A stretch of 64,000 bases of DNA from Chlorobiales bacterium Clorobi_01 (GCA_001602925.1 LUZT01000003.1:1-64000); one strand, 5' to 3'; shown: positions 50,018-61,849, counted from the first letter of the stretch. Notes: generated by a model not told the origin, from the sequence alone. Program-made: numbers and translations.

Positions 50018-51007
50018 ATGGATTACAAGAAAGCCGGAGTCGATATTTCCGCAGGTGAAGAGTTCGTCCGCCTCATCAAACCTCATGTCCGCCAGACCTT
50101 CACCCCGCAGGTGATGACCGATATCGGCGCGTTCGGCGGATTCTTTCAGCCCGATTTCGCGAAGTATGAGAAGCCGGTGCTGGTCAGCAGCATCGACGGC
50201 GTGGGCACCAAGCTCAAGATCGCCATCGAGCTCGGCAAGTACGACACGGTCGGCTCCTGCCTGGTCAACCACTGCGTGAACGACATTCTGGTCTGCGGCG
50301 CCCGCCCGCTCTTTTTCCTCGACTACTATGCCTGCGGCAAGCTCAAGCCTGAGATTGCCGCGTCCGTGGTGACCGGCATGGTGAAGGCGTGCCGCGAGAA
50401 CGGTGCGGCGCTCATCGGTGGCGAAACCGCCGAGATGCCGGGTGTCTACGACGTGGAGGATTTCGATCTCGCTGGTACGATTGTCGGCATGGTCGATCAG
50501 CCGCACATCATCAACGGCTCGAAAATCGAGGCGGGCGACGTGATGATAGGCCTGCCTTCGACCGGCCTGCACACCAACGGCTATTCGCTGGCCCGCAAGG
50601 TGTTCGAGGGGCGGATGAACGAGACGTTTGCCGGGCTTGACGGTACGGTCGGCGAGGAGCTCTTGAAGGTGCACCGCTCCTACCTGCCGGTCATCGAACC
50701 GCTGCTTGGCACTGGCGACCTGCGCGGCATGTCGCATATCACCGGCGGCGGGCTCATGGGTAACACCATGCGCATCGTGCCGGAAAGCCTCGCCCTTTCG
50801 GTGGACTGGAATTCATGGCCGGAACCGCTGATTTTCGACCTGATCCGCAAGGAGGGCTCGGTGCCCGAAGAGGATATGCGCCGCACCTTCAACCTGGGCC
50901 TCGGTCTGGTGATGATCGTCGCGAAAGATCGCGTCGATCACATCATGGGCTACTTGAAGTCGAAGGATGAAAATGCCTACATTGTTGGAGAGGTCGTCAA
51001 GGCCTGA
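50018..51007 (+). CDS. purM: Phosphoribosylformylglycinamidine cyclo-ligase
   Basis: PurM closes FGAM to AIR with ATP in purine synthesis. The ATP-grasp-like AIRS fold shows [16 protein letters not shown] at the start, [15 protein letters not shown] near residue 55, and [11 protein letters not shown] near 134. The later [12 protein letters not shown] is the conserved second-half motif. Length (329) is slightly shorter than E. coli (345). Adjacent to lysC but functionally unrelated. The ATG at 50018 begins the conserved start. Confidence 0.95.
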   Translation: MDYKKAGVDISAGEEFVRLIKPHVRQTFTPQVMTDIGAFGGFFQPDFAKYEKPVLVSSIDGVGTKLKIAIELGKYDTVGSCLVNHCVNDILVCGARPLFFLDYYACGKLKPEIAASVVTGMVKACRENGAALIGGETAEMPGVYDVEDFDLAGTIVGMVDQPHIINGSKIEAGDVMIGLPSTGLHTNGYSLARKVFEGRMNETFAGLDGTVGEELLKVHRSYLPVIEPLLGTGDLRGMSHITGGGLMGNTMRIVPESLALSVDWNSWPEPLIFDLIRKEGSVPEEDMRRTFNLGLGLVMIVAKDRVDHIMGYLKSKDENAYIVGEVVKA

Positions 51008-51049
51008 CCATTCGATTATGTGTTTGTCTGTCATTTAATCGAGACTGAT

Positions 51050-51748
51050 ATGCTGACGTTTCTTGTTATTATCGCCACCGCTTACCTGATCGGCTCCATT
51101 CCGACCAGCATCATTGCCGGAAGGCTGCTCAAGGGCATCGATATCCGCCAGTTCGGCAGTGGCAATGCCGGTGGCACCAACGCCTTCCGCGTGCTCGGCT
51201 GGAAGGCAGGACTGGTCGTAACGCTCATCGACATCGCCAAAGGTACCATCGCCGCCGTGCCGGTGGTCGGCTTTTTCAAGGCACACCCCCTCGGCGCGTT
51301 TCCCGACATGAACGAGATCGCCCTGAGTCTGATCGCAGGCATGGCCGCCGTCATCGGCCACGTTTTCACGGTGTTTGCCGGTTTCAAGGGGGGCAAGGGG
51401 GTCAGCACCGCCGCCGGTATGCTGATCGGTATCGCACCGGTAAGCATGCTGATGGTGATTGGCATCTTCCTTCTGGCCGTTACGATTTCGCGCTACGTCT
51501 CGGTAGGATCGATTCTTGCGGCCATCGCCTTCCCGCTGATCATCGCCATCCGCAAATATGTCTTCGATCTCGGCTCCGGCCTCGATTACCGCTTTTTCGA
51601 CCACTGGTTTGTCCATGACAGCCTCGATTATCATCTGCTCATATTCGGAGGCATTGTAGCCGTGGCGATCATCTACACCCACCGCGCCAACATCAGGCGC
51701 CTCTTTTCTGGAACCGAAAACCGCCTGAGCTTCGGGCGAAAAAGCTGA
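51050..51748 (+). CDS. plsY: Acyl-phosphate glycerol-3-phosphate acyltransferase
   Basis: PlsY transfers an acyl group from acyl phosphate to sn-glycerol 3-phosphate, the first step of phospholipid synthesis in the PlsX/PlsY route. It is an integral membrane protein of 232 residues with five or more helices. Motifs are [12 protein letters not shown] (near 14), [14 protein letters not shown] (near 36) and [11 protein letters not shown] (near 117). I use the ATG at 51050. The frame's earlier GTG/ATG start would add an unlike segment. gpsA, which makes the glycerol 3-phosphate, follows 13 bp downstream. Confidence 0.94.
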   Translation: MLTFLVIIATAYLIGSIPTSIIAGRLLKGIDIRQFGSGNAGGTNAFRVLGWKAGLVVTLIDIAKGTIAAVPVVGFFKAHPLGAFPDMNEIALSLIAGMAAVIGHVFTVFAGFKGGKGVSTAAGMLIGIAPVSMLMVIGIFLLAVTISRYVSVGSILAAIAFPLIIAIRKYVFDLGSGLDYRFFDHWFVHDSLDYHLLIFGGIVAVAIIYTHRANIRRLFSGTENRLSFGRKS

Positions 51749-51761
51749 GAGGCTGTTTACG

Positions 51762-52763
51762 ATGAAGATCACTGTTCTCGGCGCGGGAAGCTGGGGAACC
51801 ACGCTTGCCATTCTGCTTGCCAACAAGGGGCATGAGGTGCGGCTGTGGGCACATCGCCCGGAGTTCGCCAGGGCGCTTGAGGCCGATCGCGAGAACAAAC
51901 GCTACCTGAAGGGAGTCGTTTTCCCCGAAAATCTGCGCGTGATTGAAAATCTTCACGCAGCTGTCGAGGCTGCTGAGATGATTGTTACCGCCGTGCCCTC
52001 TCATGCGCTCAGGGAAACAGCGGCTGCGTTTGCCGATCTGCCGCTCGACGGGAAAGTCATCGTCAACGTGGCCAAGGGCATCGAGCTGAACAGCGGCAAG
52101 CGCATGTCCGAGGTACTGCTTGAAACGCTTCCCGGCATCAAACCGGAGCAGGTTGCGGCGCTCTACGGTCCGAGCCATGCCGAGGAGGTTGCCCAGAAGC
52201 AGCCGACAACCGTCGTGGTCTGCTCAGGCTCGGAACAAACATCCCGTCTGGTTCAGGAGGCTTTTCACACCAACGGATTCCGCGTTTATGTGAACAACGA
52301 CCTCGTTGGCGTCGAGATTGCCGGATCGGTCAAGAACATCATCGCCATCGCTGCCGGAATTTCCGACGGACTTGGCTTCGGCGACAACGCCAAAGCGGCG
52401 ATCATCACCCGCGGGCTGGCCGAAATCTCCCGCCTCAGCGCGAAGCTCGGCGCCGATCCACTGACCCTTTCGGGCCTCTCAGGCATCGGCGATCTCGTCG
52501 TGACCTGTCTGAGCCAGCACAGCCGCAACCGCTATGTGGGCGAGCAGATTGGCAGGGGCCGGAAGCTCGACGAGGTAATCAGCGAGATGAGCATGGTGGC
52601 TGAAGGGGTGCTTACCTCGAAAGCTGTGCTCAAACTGGCCGAACGCCTCGGCGTCGAAATGCCGATCACCCGCGCTGTCTATGAGATGCTCTTCGAAGAC
52701 AAACCCGCCCAGCAAGCCATTCTGGATCTGATGGAAAGAGATCCCAAACCCGAGCACTACTGA
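51762..52763 (+). CDS. gpsA: Glycerol-3-phosphate dehydrogenase [NAD(P)+]
   Basis: GpsA reduces dihydroxyacetone phosphate to sn-glycerol 3-phosphate, the substrate of PlsY encoded just upstream. The Rossmann motif is [19 protein letters not shown] (residues 2-20). The catalytic Lys is in [18 protein letters not shown] (near residue 183-200), and the substrate signature [15 protein letters not shown] is near 243. Length (333) is normal. The pair plsY-gpsA forms a coherent small operon for phosphatidic acid. Confidence 0.96.
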   Translation: MKITVLGAGSWGTTLAILLANKGHEVRLWAHRPEFARALEADRENKRYLKGVVFPENLRVIENLHAAVEAAEMIVTAVPSHALRETAAAFADLPLDGKVIVNVAKGIELNSGKRMSEVLLETLPGIKPEQVAALYGPSHAEEVAQKQPTTVVVCSGSEQTSRLVQEAFHTNGFRVYVNNDLVGVEIAGSVKNIIAIAAGISDGLGFGDNAKAAIITRGLAEISRLSAKLGADPLTLSGLSGIGDLVVTCLSQHSRNRYVGEQIGRGRKLDEVISEMSMVAEGVLTSKAVLKLAERLGVEMPITRAVYEMLFEDKPAQQAILDLMERDPKPEHY

Positions 52764-52790
52764 GCATTCTTCTCCGGCGATTTCAGATCA

Positions 52791-53282
52791 TCACTCCTTT
52801 TCCGGATACTCGTACCAAGCAAGCGTCCCGCTCTTTTCGGTGGCCTCCCGCCAGTGGCCTATCGGCATATCAATCTTCGCGATGCCGCAGGTGTCCATTG
52901 CATCTGCAGGTTTGCCGGTGAGCCACTGGACGAAATGGCTGATCGTCGGGTTGTGGCCGAAGAGCATGACCGTATTGTCCTCGTCCGCAAGCGACCGGAC
53001 AATGACGGCAAGTGCATCAATACCGCCCTCGTAGATTTCGATCTTCTGCACAATCTCCCGCCGCTCGATGCCCAGCTCGTCCGCGAAAATCTCCGCCGTT
53101 TCGAGTGCTCTCTGCGCAGGGCTTGAAATGAGTCGTTCCGGAGTGATGCCTTTTTTGCGCAGGCGCTCACTCATCTCTTCGGCCTGGCGGTGGCCTCGCT
53201 TGGTGAGGGTGCGGTCGAAGTCGGACTGGGCCGGATCTTCCCAGCCCGCCTTGGCGTGGCGTACGAGGTAGAGGGTTTTCAT
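52791..53282 (-). CDS. SixA-like phosphohistidine phosphatase
   Basis: A 163-residue histidine phosphatase of the phosphoglycerate-mutase-like superfamily. The catalytic RHG-type motif is LVRHAKAG with His9. [12 protein letters not shown] (near 27) and [14 protein letters not shown] (near 54-67) are SixA-like. The second catalytic histidine is in [13 protein letters not shown] (near 106). SixA removes phosphate from histidine phosphotransfer proteins, but the target here is unknown. Its ATG overlaps the stop of the upstream GH3 gene (ATGA at 53279-53282). Confidence 0.87.
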   Translation of the reverse strand: MKTLYLVRHAKAGWEDPAQSDFDRTLTKRGHRQAEEMSERLRKKGITPERLISSPAQRALETAEIFADELGIERREIVQKIEIYEGGIDALAVIVRSLADEDNTVMLFGHNPTISHFVQWLTGKPADAMDTCGIAKIDMPIGHWREATEKSGTLAWYEYPEKE

Positions 53283-54397
53283 GGGCGGGAAATGATAGTT
53301 CGGGTTTTCAAGGTCATGATACGCCGGTACGATTCGTTAATCCTCTCCGGCGAAATAGCCCCTTTTTCAACGAGGTGGCGAATGATGCTCGTTGCTTTAC
53401 TGGCGATCTCCGGGTCGTAGCTGACGTTGTTGCCGAAAATCAACACATCGACACCTGCGTCAATCGCCAGCCGGATCGCCTCTTCGAGGCCATAGCGGTC
53501 GGCGATAGCTTTCATCTGCATGTCGTCGCTGAGTACCACCCCCCGAAAGCCGAGCTGTTTGCGAAGCAGGCCTTCAATCGTCGCCTTCGAGAGCGTCGCC
53601 GGGTAGAGGCTGTCGAGCTTTGCGTTGAAGACGTGGGCGGTCATGACCGGATCGCGATACCCTTCACGGATCAGCGCCCGGTAGGGATCGAGCTCTTTTT
53701 TTGACCAGGTGGCGGTGACATCGGTAAAATCCTTGTGCGTATCGGTGGTCGAGCTGCCGTGGCCGGGGAAGTGCTTCAGCGCGGCGATGATGCCTTGCTG
53801 GTGGAACGCATCGATGACCATTCGAGCCTGCCGGGCGACGACAACCGGATCTGCCGAGAAGCTCCGGTCGAGCTTGCCGATGACGGGATTGCTTGGGTTG
53901 ACGTTCAGATCAACCACCGGCGCGAGATTCACGTTGATACCGAGACTTTTGAGTAAGGCGGCGGTCGATCCGGCGACCTGCCATGTGCTGTCGGCATTAT
54001 TGAGCTTGCCGAGGTAAGCGGCGGAAACAGTCGGCGGAAAGCCGCGCGACGGCTTGAGGCGGCAGACGCGCCCGCCCTCCTGATCGACGGCGATGAAGAG
54101 CGGAGTGGTCGAGAGCTTTTGCAGCTCCGAGGTAAGACGCCGGAGCTGCTCCGGCGACTCGATGTTGCGAATTGGAGATTTGGATGGCACGTCGTAATCG
54201 AACAGCACCACGCCGCCGATGCCCCGCTCGCGAATATCAGCGGCGATAGATGAATCGTCTTTGGCCTCCATGCCACGGAAGCCGATCATGAGCATCTGGC
54301 CGATTTTGATCGAAAGACTGTCGGGCGTGGATGGCGCGGCCAGCGCGGAGGTGAAGCTCAAAAGAAGCAGCAGCGCCGCGAGGAGAGTCGTTTTCAT
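53279..54397 (-). CDS. Glycoside hydrolase family 3, NagZ-like, exported
   Basis: A 372-residue GH3 enzyme with an N-terminal signal peptide (about 1-20, ending SALAAP), so it acts outside the cytoplasm, unlike classical cytoplasmic NagZ. The NagZ-type loop [14 protein letters not shown] (near 217) carries the Asp-His general acid dyad. The nucleophile Asp lies in [13 protein letters not shown] (near 291). It probably removes N-acetylglucosamine from cell-wall fragments. It overlaps the sixA-like gene by 4 bp. The ATG lies directly after the terminator of the upstream clpB gene, with no ribosome-binding site visible. Confidence 0.9.
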   Translation of the reverse strand: MKTTLLAALLLLLSFTSALAAPSTPDSLSIKIGQMLMIGFRGMEAKDDSSIAADIRERGIGGVVLFDYDVPSKSPIRNIESPEQLRRLTSELQKLSTTPLFIAVDQEGGRVCRLKPSRGFPPTVSAAYLGKLNNADSTWQVAGSTAALLKSLGINVNLAPVVDLNVNPSNPVIGKLDRSFSADPVVVARQARMVIDAFHQQGIIAALKHFPGHGSSTTDTHKDFTDVTATWSKKELDPYRALIREGYRDPVMTAHVFNAKLDSLYPATLSKATIEGLLRKQLGFRGVVLSDDMQMKAIADRYGLEEAIRLAIDAGVDVLIFGNNVSYDPEIASKATSIIRHLVEKGAISPERINESYRRIMTLKTRTIISRP

Positions 54398-54404
54398 GGA
54401 AATA

Positions 54405-54443
54405 AAAAAACGGGCTGGCCTTTTTTAGATGAGACCAGCCCGA
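54405..54443 (-). terminator. Intrinsic terminator of the half-ClpB gene
   Basis: On the minus strand, CGGGCTGG (54436-54443) pairs with CCAGCCCG (54412-54419), with a 16-nt loop, then TTTTTTTATTTCC follows. The downstream GH3 ATG at 54397 begins only 8 bp past the U-tract. Confidence 0.8.
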
Positions 54444-54452
54444 GGGTTGTTG

Positions 54453-55769
<1,317 letters not shown>

Positions 55770-55899
55770 AAACAGCTATTCCTGTTGGAGAGTGAAAAGA
55801 GAAATTATTGATTAAATTTACAGCCTGATTTATCAAGTCAAAACAAACCGGCGTCACTCGTTACTAGCGTTAACTTTTTTTAATCAAACAGGACAAAGG

Positions 55900-56742
55900 A
55901 TGCAAAAGTTCTCGGTTGGCCCTGTATCGCTGCCAGGACCGAAGGGCCTGTTCCTCATCGCGGGGCCTTGCCTTATCGAAAACCGGCGGATGGCGATGGA
56001 TGTGGCCGCCGAACTCGACCGCATCCGCAAAAAGGAAGATGTGCGCGTCATCTTCAAAGGTTCCTACCGCAAGGCGAATCGCTCGTCGGCCTCTTCATAC
56101 ACCGGCATTGGGGACCGCGAGGCGCTTGAAATCCTGCGCGAGATCAGGGACTATTTCGGGATGCCGGTGCTAACCGATGTTCACGAAACCTCCGAGGTCG
56201 AACTCGCGGCATCCTATGTCGATGTGCTCCAGATTCCCGCGTTCCTCTGCCGCCAGACTGACCTGATCGTGGCCGCAGCATCGACGGGGCTTGCCGTCAA
56301 CATCAAGAAAGGGCAGTTTCTCGCGCCGGAAGACATGGCTCTTGCCGCGGCCAAAGCCGCCGCGACGGGAAACAAAAAGATTATGCTTACCGAGCGGGGC
56401 ACCACCTTTGGCTACCACAATCTCGTGGTCGATTACCGGGGGCTGCCAATCATGGCCGAATCCGGCTGGCCGGTCATTCTCGATGTCACGCACAGCGTCC
56501 AGTTGCCGGGTGCCGGGGCAGGCGTTTCCGGAGGCGACCGCCGGTTCCTCATGCCGCTTGCCCGCGCCGCCGTTGCCACGGGAGTTGATGGCCTTTTTTT
56601 CGAGGTGCATCCCGATCCGGCTACCGCCATGTCCGACGCTTCGACCCAGGCTCCGCTCGCCGGATTCGGCGAAATGGTGCGGGAGCTGATGCAGCTTCAG
56701 CGCTGCATGCAGTCGATCCGGGAAGAATTTCATTCACGTTAA
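55900..56742 (+). CDS. kdsA: 3-deoxy-8-phosphooctulonate synthase
   Basis: KdsA condenses phosphoenolpyruvate with arabinose 5-phosphate to Kdo 8-phosphate for lipopolysaccharide. The barrel shows [19 protein letters not shown] near residue 17, [18 protein letters not shown] near 50 and [14 protein letters not shown] near 165. A metal-type signature (Cys in AGPCLIE at the position of the metal ligand) indicates a metal-dependent class II enzyme. Length (280) is normal. A KdsC-like gene follows 12 bp downstream. Confidence 0.95.
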   Translation: MQKFSVGPVSLPGPKGLFLIAGPCLIENRRMAMDVAAELDRIRKKEDVRVIFKGSYRKANRSSASSYTGIGDREALEILREIRDYFGMPVLTDVHETSEVELAASYVDVLQIPAFLCRQTDLIVAAASTGLAVNIKKGQFLAPEDMALAAAKAAATGNKKIMLTERGTTFGYHNLVVDYRGLPIMAESGWPVILDVTHSVQLPGAGAGVSGGDRRFLMPLARAAVATGVDGLFFEVHPDPATAMSDASTQAPLAGFGEMVRELMQLQRCMQSIREEFHSR

Positions 56743-56754
56743 CCAGATACACTC

Positions 56755-57327
56755 TTGAGCTCTTTCCAGTTTTTCGGTATGCAGCCCTACCAGGCTGACC
56801 CCTCTTCGCAGATCAACGCCGCCCTCGATAGCATCAAGGCGCTGGTCATCTCCCTCGACGGCGTTCTCACCAGCGGCGCGATCACCCTCGACGGCGAGGG
56901 GCGCGAAATCCCCACCCTTTTCGCCCGCGACCTGGCCGGACTCCGCGAGGCGCTGCGTCTCGACATGAAGGTGGCGATCATCGCCGGGCGGCAGGCCGGA
57001 GCCTTCCGCCAGATGCTCGAAGCCGCGGGGCCGGTCGATCTCTTCCTCGACGGCGAGGAGCGACTCGACGCTTACGAAGCATTCAAAAGCCGCCACGGCC
57101 TGCAGGACGATGAGTGCGCCTGCATTGCCGACGATATCGACGATCTGGAATTGCTGAAAAAGGCCGGATTGCCGGTGACGCCGATCAATGGCGCGGAGTA
57201 CCTTCGCAACCGCGTCGCCTACATCTCGGTATTCGAAGGTGGACGCGGCTGCGTTCGCGAGATCGTCGAGATGGTGCTCGACCACCAGGGCCGCTGGGAG
57301 TACAGCGAAAAGCAGGCTCAGGGGTAG
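56755..57327 (+). CDS. KdsC-like HAD protein, catalytic nucleophile missing
   Basis: This 190-residue HAD-superfamily protein sits where Kdo 8-phosphate phosphatase (KdsC) is expected, directly after kdsA. Alignment to E. coli KdsC is clear through IIAGRQAGAF, then IADDIDDLELL and FEGGRGCVREIVEMVL. The motif I sequence reads VISLDGVLTSG instead of the DVDGVLxDG type, so the nucleophile Asp is Ser33 and only the second Asp (Asp35) remains. The motif III lysine is also not recognisable. It is probably not an active HAD phosphatase, or uses another mechanism. The start is a TTG at 56755; an ATG at 56779 is also possible. Confidence 0.8.
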   Translation: MSSFQFFGMQPYQADPSSQINAALDSIKALVISLDGVLTSGAITLDGEGREIPTLFARDLAGLREALRLDMKVAIIAGRQAGAFRQMLEAAGPVDLFLDGEERLDAYEAFKSRHGLQDDECACIADDIDDLELLKKAGLPVTPINGAEYLRNRVAYISVFEGGRGCVREIVEMVLDHQGRWEYSEKQAQG

Positions 57328-57441
57328 TTGAAAAGTCCAAATCGGGATCGAAAATCGTTGCGCCTGTGAATCGATCCCGATATCGACAGGGATTTCCAGA
57401 AAAAGACCCGCACTGCCAAGCCAGTTAGAACCGGCCCCTCC

Positions 57442-58896
57442 TCACCCCTCCCGTTGCGAACAAACGCAGCTATCGGCGTTCAGAAACATCGCCATTTTGG
57501 CCAGTGATCTCGTGCCGACCACGTTGGTGCCGTGGCCCGGTTCGATGTGCACGTCGCCGAGGTAGTCGGTACCGCCTTCGAGCGCCCGTTCCAGCGCGTC
57601 GAGCTTGCCGAGCAGGCTGTAGGCCGCCGATTGCGGTGTCGAGCACGACACCGGCGGATTGTCGAAACCGTGCACCACGTAGCCGTCCGGAATCATGTCC
57701 TCGTCGGGATAGTAGTGCCAGTGCGTCATGCCGCAGCCAAAGCGCGCCAGCAGACCGGGAAAGCGGCTGCCAGGCGCGAGCGCGAGCAGAATGCTGGCAA
57801 TCATCGCATTGCCGACGGCGTGGGCTATGATGGTCAGCGTGTCAAACGAGGGCTTCGAAACGAGGCCCGCCGGCAACCCGGCAGGTGTGGCCAGCCATGC
57901 GCGTCCGTTGTCGAGACCGATCACCACCAGGTCATGGCGCGGGTCGATGGCGGTTTTCCGACATCCCGACCGTGTCGTAAGGATACGCACACCGGGCACG
58001 GGCACGATCAGCTTTTTCCCGGCAATTGTCACCGGCGCCAATGCGTCGCCGACTGATGTTCCGCCGAGGTCATCAGCCTCGATTGCAGGCGCGACCTTCA
58101 CCGGGAGCTGGCGAGCGAAGAAACCGTAGCTCATACCGCTGCGCTCGTCGAGGTAGCGCGAGACGATCTTGCGGCAGAAGCCGTTACGGTAGTCGAGCGA
58201 CTCGCGCGAGGTGTGGTTCATGAAGCGCTCGTTTCCCGCCCAGATGCGTCCGCACTCCACGAAATCAGCGGCGAACTTCAGGAACTCCGGGGCCGAGGTG
58301 TCGAGCGCTCCGGTCCGAAGCTCCAGCTCGCCATCGCGTGGCGGCACCACCTGCGCGGTGAGCTTCGGAATCAGCGATTCGAGTACGTCACGCGACTCCG
58401 GCAACGGCGTGTCAAAGGTGGTGATCCCCCCGTTCATGCTGCACACCGTCCACGAATTTTCGGTCACGTAGATCAACAGATGCACCATCTCCCAGGCGAG
58501 TTTGCCGACCACCGCGTCGAGCGTCTCCTGCGGCGTCTGACCACCATGCACCGGCGGCGGCTCGTCGTAGACGCCGACGATCAGGTTGTTGTAGAGCGTC
58601 GAGACGCGGCTGATCGGCAGCTGATGGTCCTCGAATCTGCCCGGCGCGATGAGCGCCGTCCCCGCCTCGACGCGCGAATCCCGTCCGTCACCTGCAGCCT
58701 CTTCGACTATCGTTACCCCGCACTCCACGAACGACTCTCGCAACGCTGTGATGAAGCGGTCAAGCCGGGAGCTCTCTTCCTGCAACGGACAGAAGGCCAC
58801 GCGCAACGTCGATGCCATGGCGCGGGGGGTGAGCGGCGTCGAGGAGGGAATGCCGAGCAGCCGGTTCAGCCAGAAGGGGGAAAGGTGTCGGGTCAT
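57442..58896 (-). CDS. Unknown conserved-looking protein, 484 residues
   Basis: I recognise no family. The chain is soluble, with no signal peptide or membrane helix, and contains dispersed motifs: VYDEPPPVHGGQTPQET near residue 108, GCGMTHWHYYPDEDMIPDGYVVHGF near 388 in outline (Gly/His/Tyr/Asp-rich), and a C-terminal LGDVHIEPGHGTNVVGTRSLAKMAMFLN-like segment. Histidines and aspartates in the last third could bind a metal. It is transcribed alone, between a KdsC-like gene (convergent) and nadK (upstream, same strand). Codon use is like its neighbours. Confidence 0.75.
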   Translation of the reverse strand: MTRHLSPFWLNRLLGIPSSTPLTPRAMASTLRVAFCPLQEESSRLDRFITALRESFVECGVTIVEEAAGDGRDSRVEAGTALIAPGRFEDHQLPISRVSTLYNNLIVGVYDEPPPVHGGQTPQETLDAVVGKLAWEMVHLLIYVTENSWTVCSMNGGITTFDTPLPESRDVLESLIPKLTAQVVPPRDGELELRTGALDTSAPEFLKFAADFVECGRIWAGNERFMNHTSRESLDYRNGFCRKIVSRYLDERSGMSYGFFARQLPVKVAPAIEADDLGGTSVGDALAPVTIAGKKLIVPVPGVRILTTRSGCRKTAIDPRHDLVVIGLDNGRAWLATPAGLPAGLVSKPSFDTLTIIAHAVGNAMIASILLALAPGSRFPGLLARFGCGMTHWHYYPDEDMIPDGYVVHGFDNPPVSCSTPQSAAYSLLGKLDALERALEGGTDYLGDVHIEPGHGTNVVGTRSLAKMAMFLNADSCVCSQREG

Positions 58897-58957
58897 GGAA
58901 GAAGGGTAACTCGTTCTTTGATCGATAATGAGAGGGTATCGGAGGAGACTGTGGAAG

Positions 58958-59809
58958 TCACTCTCCCGTGGGATGTTCGTGACTCCAGAGCAGCTTTTTG
59001 CGAAGGATTTCGCAGTAGTTCCTTTTTTCGTTGGCCACCAGATTGATGTGGTGTGGCGACTTTTTCACCGTGACCACTTCACCAGGAGCGAGCAGTTTTT
59101 TCTGGATGCCATCCATTTTCAGCGGAAACTCCCCGGATTGCGAATCGACCGAAATCTTGATGGTTTTGTCGTCGCTGATGACGATCGGCCTGACCGTCAG
59201 CATGTGCGGACAGATCGGGGTAATGACGAACACATTCGATTTCGGGGCGATGATCGGGCCGCCTGCGGACATCGAGTAGGCCGTCGAACCGGTCGAGGTG
59301 GCGATGATGATGCCATCGGCACGGTATGATCCGAGCATTTCATCGTCGAGCAGGATGGTGAAGGCTGGCAGCCGCCGTGCAGCGGAGCCTTTTTCGAAGA
59401 TAACGTCGTTGAGCGAAGTCAGCAATTCTCCCGATTCAAGCGTGGCTTCGAGCTGCGAGCGCGTGTGGATCGAGTAGTTGCCGCTCACCAGATGATCCAT
59501 GGCCATCCACATTTCGTCCGGGCTGAACTCGGTCAGGAAGCCAAGGTCGCCCACATTGATGCCCACCACCGGCTTGGAGCGAGAGTAGTGCGAGGCAAGC
59601 AGAAGCGTGCCGTCGCCGCCGAGCGCGACGAAGGCGTCGCAGTGCTGGCTGAGGTCTGCCTTCTCCTCCCATTTGCCGCAGCCGAGCGCTTTGGCCGACT
59701 GGGGATCGAAGACGTAGTCAAGCAACCGCGCATCGAGCCACGCCGTCAGCTCTCGGGCCAGCTCCAGCGCTTTCTCCCTGGTGATGTTCACGAAGATGGC
59801 GAACTTCAT
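58958..59809 (-). CDS. nadK: NAD kinase
   Basis: NAD kinase makes NADP from NAD and ATP (or polyphosphate). The GGDGT motif is at residues 64-68 ([10 protein letters not shown]), and the NE/D-type motif [22 protein letters not shown] appears in outline near 170. The C-terminal part has [14 protein letters not shown]. Length (283) is normal. Its ATG overlaps the stop of tyrA by 4 bp (59806-59809), so it is translationally coupled to it. Confidence 0.95.
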   Translation of the reverse strand: MKFAIFVNITREKALELARELTAWLDARLLDYVFDPQSAKALGCGKWEEKADLSQHCDAFVALGGDGTLLLASHYSRSKPVVGINVGDLGFLTEFSPDEMWMAMDHLVSGNYSIHTRSQLEATLESGELLTSLNDVIFEKGSAARRLPAFTILLDDEMLGSYRADGIIIATSTGSTAYSMSAGGPIIAPKSNVFVITPICPHMLTVRPIVISDDKTIKISVDSQSGEFPLKMDGIQKKLLAPGEVVTVKKSPHHINLVANEKRNYCEILRKKLLWSHEHPTGE

Positions 59810-60672
59810 GGGCAGCTCCTCTCCTGAAGGCGTTGATAGAGATCGTTCGCTTCGCGGAATTTTGATTCGAGCGCCTCGAAGTTGCCGCCACGAACCTCTC
59901 CGGCGACTTCGGCAAGAAGCGCGGAAAATGTCTCCATCTCGTCAGCGATGTTGCTTCTGTTGGTGTCCACGATGTCCCGCCAGACCGCCCAGGGACTTCC
60001 AGCCAACCGCGCCATCGACGCGAATCCGGGGCCTGCCCATTCGACGTTCTCACGACAGTGAGCCATCAGTGCGGTCGAGATGAGCTGCGGCAGGTGGCTG
60101 ATGTTGGCGTAGACCCGGTCATGCTCTTCCGGACTCATGAAGAGCGGCGAGCATCCGGCGGCCCGGAGCAGCCCGGCCAGTTCTGTGGCAAGGGTTGTTT
60201 CAGGAGTGGCGCATTCGGTACAGAGAATCACGAGTCGGCCGTCGAGCAGCTCTGGCGAGGCCGCCTGGTAGCCTTGCTGTTCACGCCCGGCGATGGGGTG
60301 CATCCCGATGAATTCGATGCCGAGCTCCTGCGCTTTGGCAGCGATTTCAGCCTTGGTGCTCGACACGTCACTCACCAAGGTATCCTTGCGGATGTGCCGC
60401 TTCGCCTCATCGAGCAGGGCGATGTTGGTGACAACCGGCGCGCAGAGCACGACGAGATCAGCGTTGTACAATTTCGCCGGATCAGGCTCGAAGCGGTCGA
60501 GACCGCACTCGCCGGTAATCGCCACGATGTCTGCTGCGTCGAAGCCCGGATCAAAGCCGATCATCTCGATTTTCCGCCCTGTCGCCCCGGCAGCGCGTTT
60601 GAGCGCCTGCATCAGCGATGCGCCGATAAGCCCGAGTCCGACGAACGAAATGGTGTGGATGCCCTGCTGCAT
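59806..60672 (-). CDS. tyrA: Prephenate dehydrogenase
   Basis: TyrA oxidatively decarboxylates prephenate to 4-hydroxyphenylpyruvate on the way to tyrosine. The Rossmann motif is [19 protein letters not shown] (residues 6-24). The conserved [15 protein letters not shown] (near 118) holds the catalytic histidine, and [12 protein letters not shown] is near 190. I use the ATG at 60672 (288 residues). The frame is open upstream but that sequence overlaps pyrE. It is the middle gene of pyrE-tyrA-nadK. The product keto acid is one expected substrate of the aminotransferase at 33285. Confidence 0.92.
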   Translation of the reverse strand: MQQGIHTISFVGLGLIGASLMQALKRAAGATGRKIEMIGFDPGFDAADIVAITGECGLDRFEPDPAKLYNADLVVLCAPVVTNIALLDEAKRHIRKDTLVSDVSSTKAEIAAKAQELGIEFIGMHPIAGREQQGYQAASPELLDGRLVILCTECATPETTLATELAGLLRAAGCSPLFMSPEEHDRVYANISHLPQLISTALMAHCRENVEWAGPGFASMARLAGSPWAVWRDIVDTNRSNIADEMETFSALLAEVAGEVRGGNFEALESKFREANDLYQRLQERSCP

Positions 60673-60680
60673 CTGGCTGC

Positions 60681-61262
60681 TCAGCCCTGGGGATTGGTTC
60701 GGCTGCCCGGCGCGTAAATCGGGATTTCCTCCTTGCAGAGCGGGCACTCCTCCGGCGCGTAGCTGACCACCTCCATCGTGAGCAGCGAAAACTGCTTGTC
60801 CGCAAGCCGCACCTTGCCGTTGCTGCGGTCAACTACCGAGGCAACGCCCGCCACCGTGGCTCCGGCGGCCTTGACCAGCTCGATCACCTCCGCGACGGAG
60901 CCACCGGTGGTGATGACATCCTCGACCACCAGCACCTGCTCGGAGGGGTCGATGGAGAAGCCGCGCCGGATCATCATCGTTCCCTCTTTGCGTTCGGCGA
61001 AGATAGTCTTGACGCCAAGCTGCCGACCGACCTCCGTGCCGACGACGATGCCGCCAATGGCGGGCGAAATGACCGTCGTGATGCCGCTCTCCCTGAAAAA
61101 TCCGGCGATTTCGCCGCAGATCGCCGAAAGATATTCCGGGTATTGCAGCACCTTGGCGCACTGGAAATAGGAGTTGCTGTGGCGGCCAGAAGTGAGCCGG
61201 AAATGGCCATCGAGCAAGGCGCCGCTCGACTTGAACATCGCGAGGGTTTCCGAATTGGTCAT
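60681..61262 (-). CDS. pyrE: Orotate phosphoribosyltransferase
   Basis: PyrE attaches orotate to PRPP to give OMP, the substrate of PyrF. The PRPP motif is [21 protein letters not shown] (near residue 105), and the N-terminal [20 protein letters not shown] (near 17) is also diagnostic. Two Cys in a CPLCKEEIP segment near the C-terminus are typical of the archaeal-type longer PyrE. I use the ATG at 61262 (193 residues). It precedes tyrA by 8 bp on the same strand. Confidence 0.93.
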   Translation of the reverse strand: MTNSETLAMFKSSGALLDGHFRLTSGRHSNSYFQCAKVLQYPEYLSAICGEIAGFFRESGITTVISPAIGGIVVGTEVGRQLGVKTIFAERKEGTMMIRRGFSIDPSEQVLVVEDVITTGGSVAEVIELVKAAGATVAGVASVVDRSNGKVRLADKQFSLLTMEVVSYAPEECPLCKEEIPIYAPGSRTNPQG

Positions 61263-61397
61263 GAGGGAAAATCGGTCAATGATGCGTGAAAAAGGAAATT
61301 CCGGGTATCCGCAAACACCAGACACCTAACGGTAAAGATACAGAAGCCCGTGTGAAATGTTAAACCTAAAATCCCTTGACGCACGGTGTTGGTGCGC

Positions 61398-61826
61398 TCA
61401 GGAATGGCTGTCGAGGTATCCTTGCAGAATCAGGCAGGCTGCGGCGGTGTCGAGCCGTCCTTTCTCGTTGCGCTTCTTCCGGCTGCTTCCCGAAGCGGCC
61501 AGGATTTTCATCGCCGTGCGTGACGAGCGGTGCTCGTCGAAAGTCTCGATCAAAGTGCCCGGAAACGACTCCCGAAGCTCCGCGACGAAACGGTCGATCA
61601 CACCGGTCATGCGGTTCTCTTCACCCTTGTCGCTCATCGGATAGCCAACCACGACCAGCTCGATTCCCTCATCGTCCCGCACCCTCGACAGCGCCCTGAC
61701 GAGTCCCTCCATATCGAACGTACCAAGAGGCTGCGCGAACATCCGCAACGGATCGCTCAGCGCCACTCCGATCCGCTTGGTGCCGAAATCGATTCCGATG
61801 ATGCGCTTGTGGCTGGATGAAGACAT
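61398..61826 (-). CDS. ruvX: RuvX/YqgF-type Holliday junction resolvase
   Basis: A 142-residue RNase H-fold protein of the RuvX/YqgF family, essential in many bacteria and involved in 16S rRNA 5' end maturation. The start KRIIGIDFGTKRIGVALSDPL (residues 7-27) holds the first catalytic Asp. VVGYPMSDKGEENRMT (near residue 56) and DEHRSSRTAM (near 100-109) are the other signatures. It is followed on the same strand by pyrE and neighbours, with 130 bp between. Confidence 0.94.
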   Translation of the reverse strand: MSSSSHKRIIGIDFGTKRIGVALSDPLRMFAQPLGTFDMEGLVRALSRVRDDEGIELVVVGYPMSDKGEENRMTGVIDRFVAELRESFPGTLIETFDEHRSSRTAMKILAASGSSRKKRNEKGRLDTAAACLILQGYLDSHS

Positions 61827-61849
61827 GGTTGTCGCTGGTTGAGCCTCTG

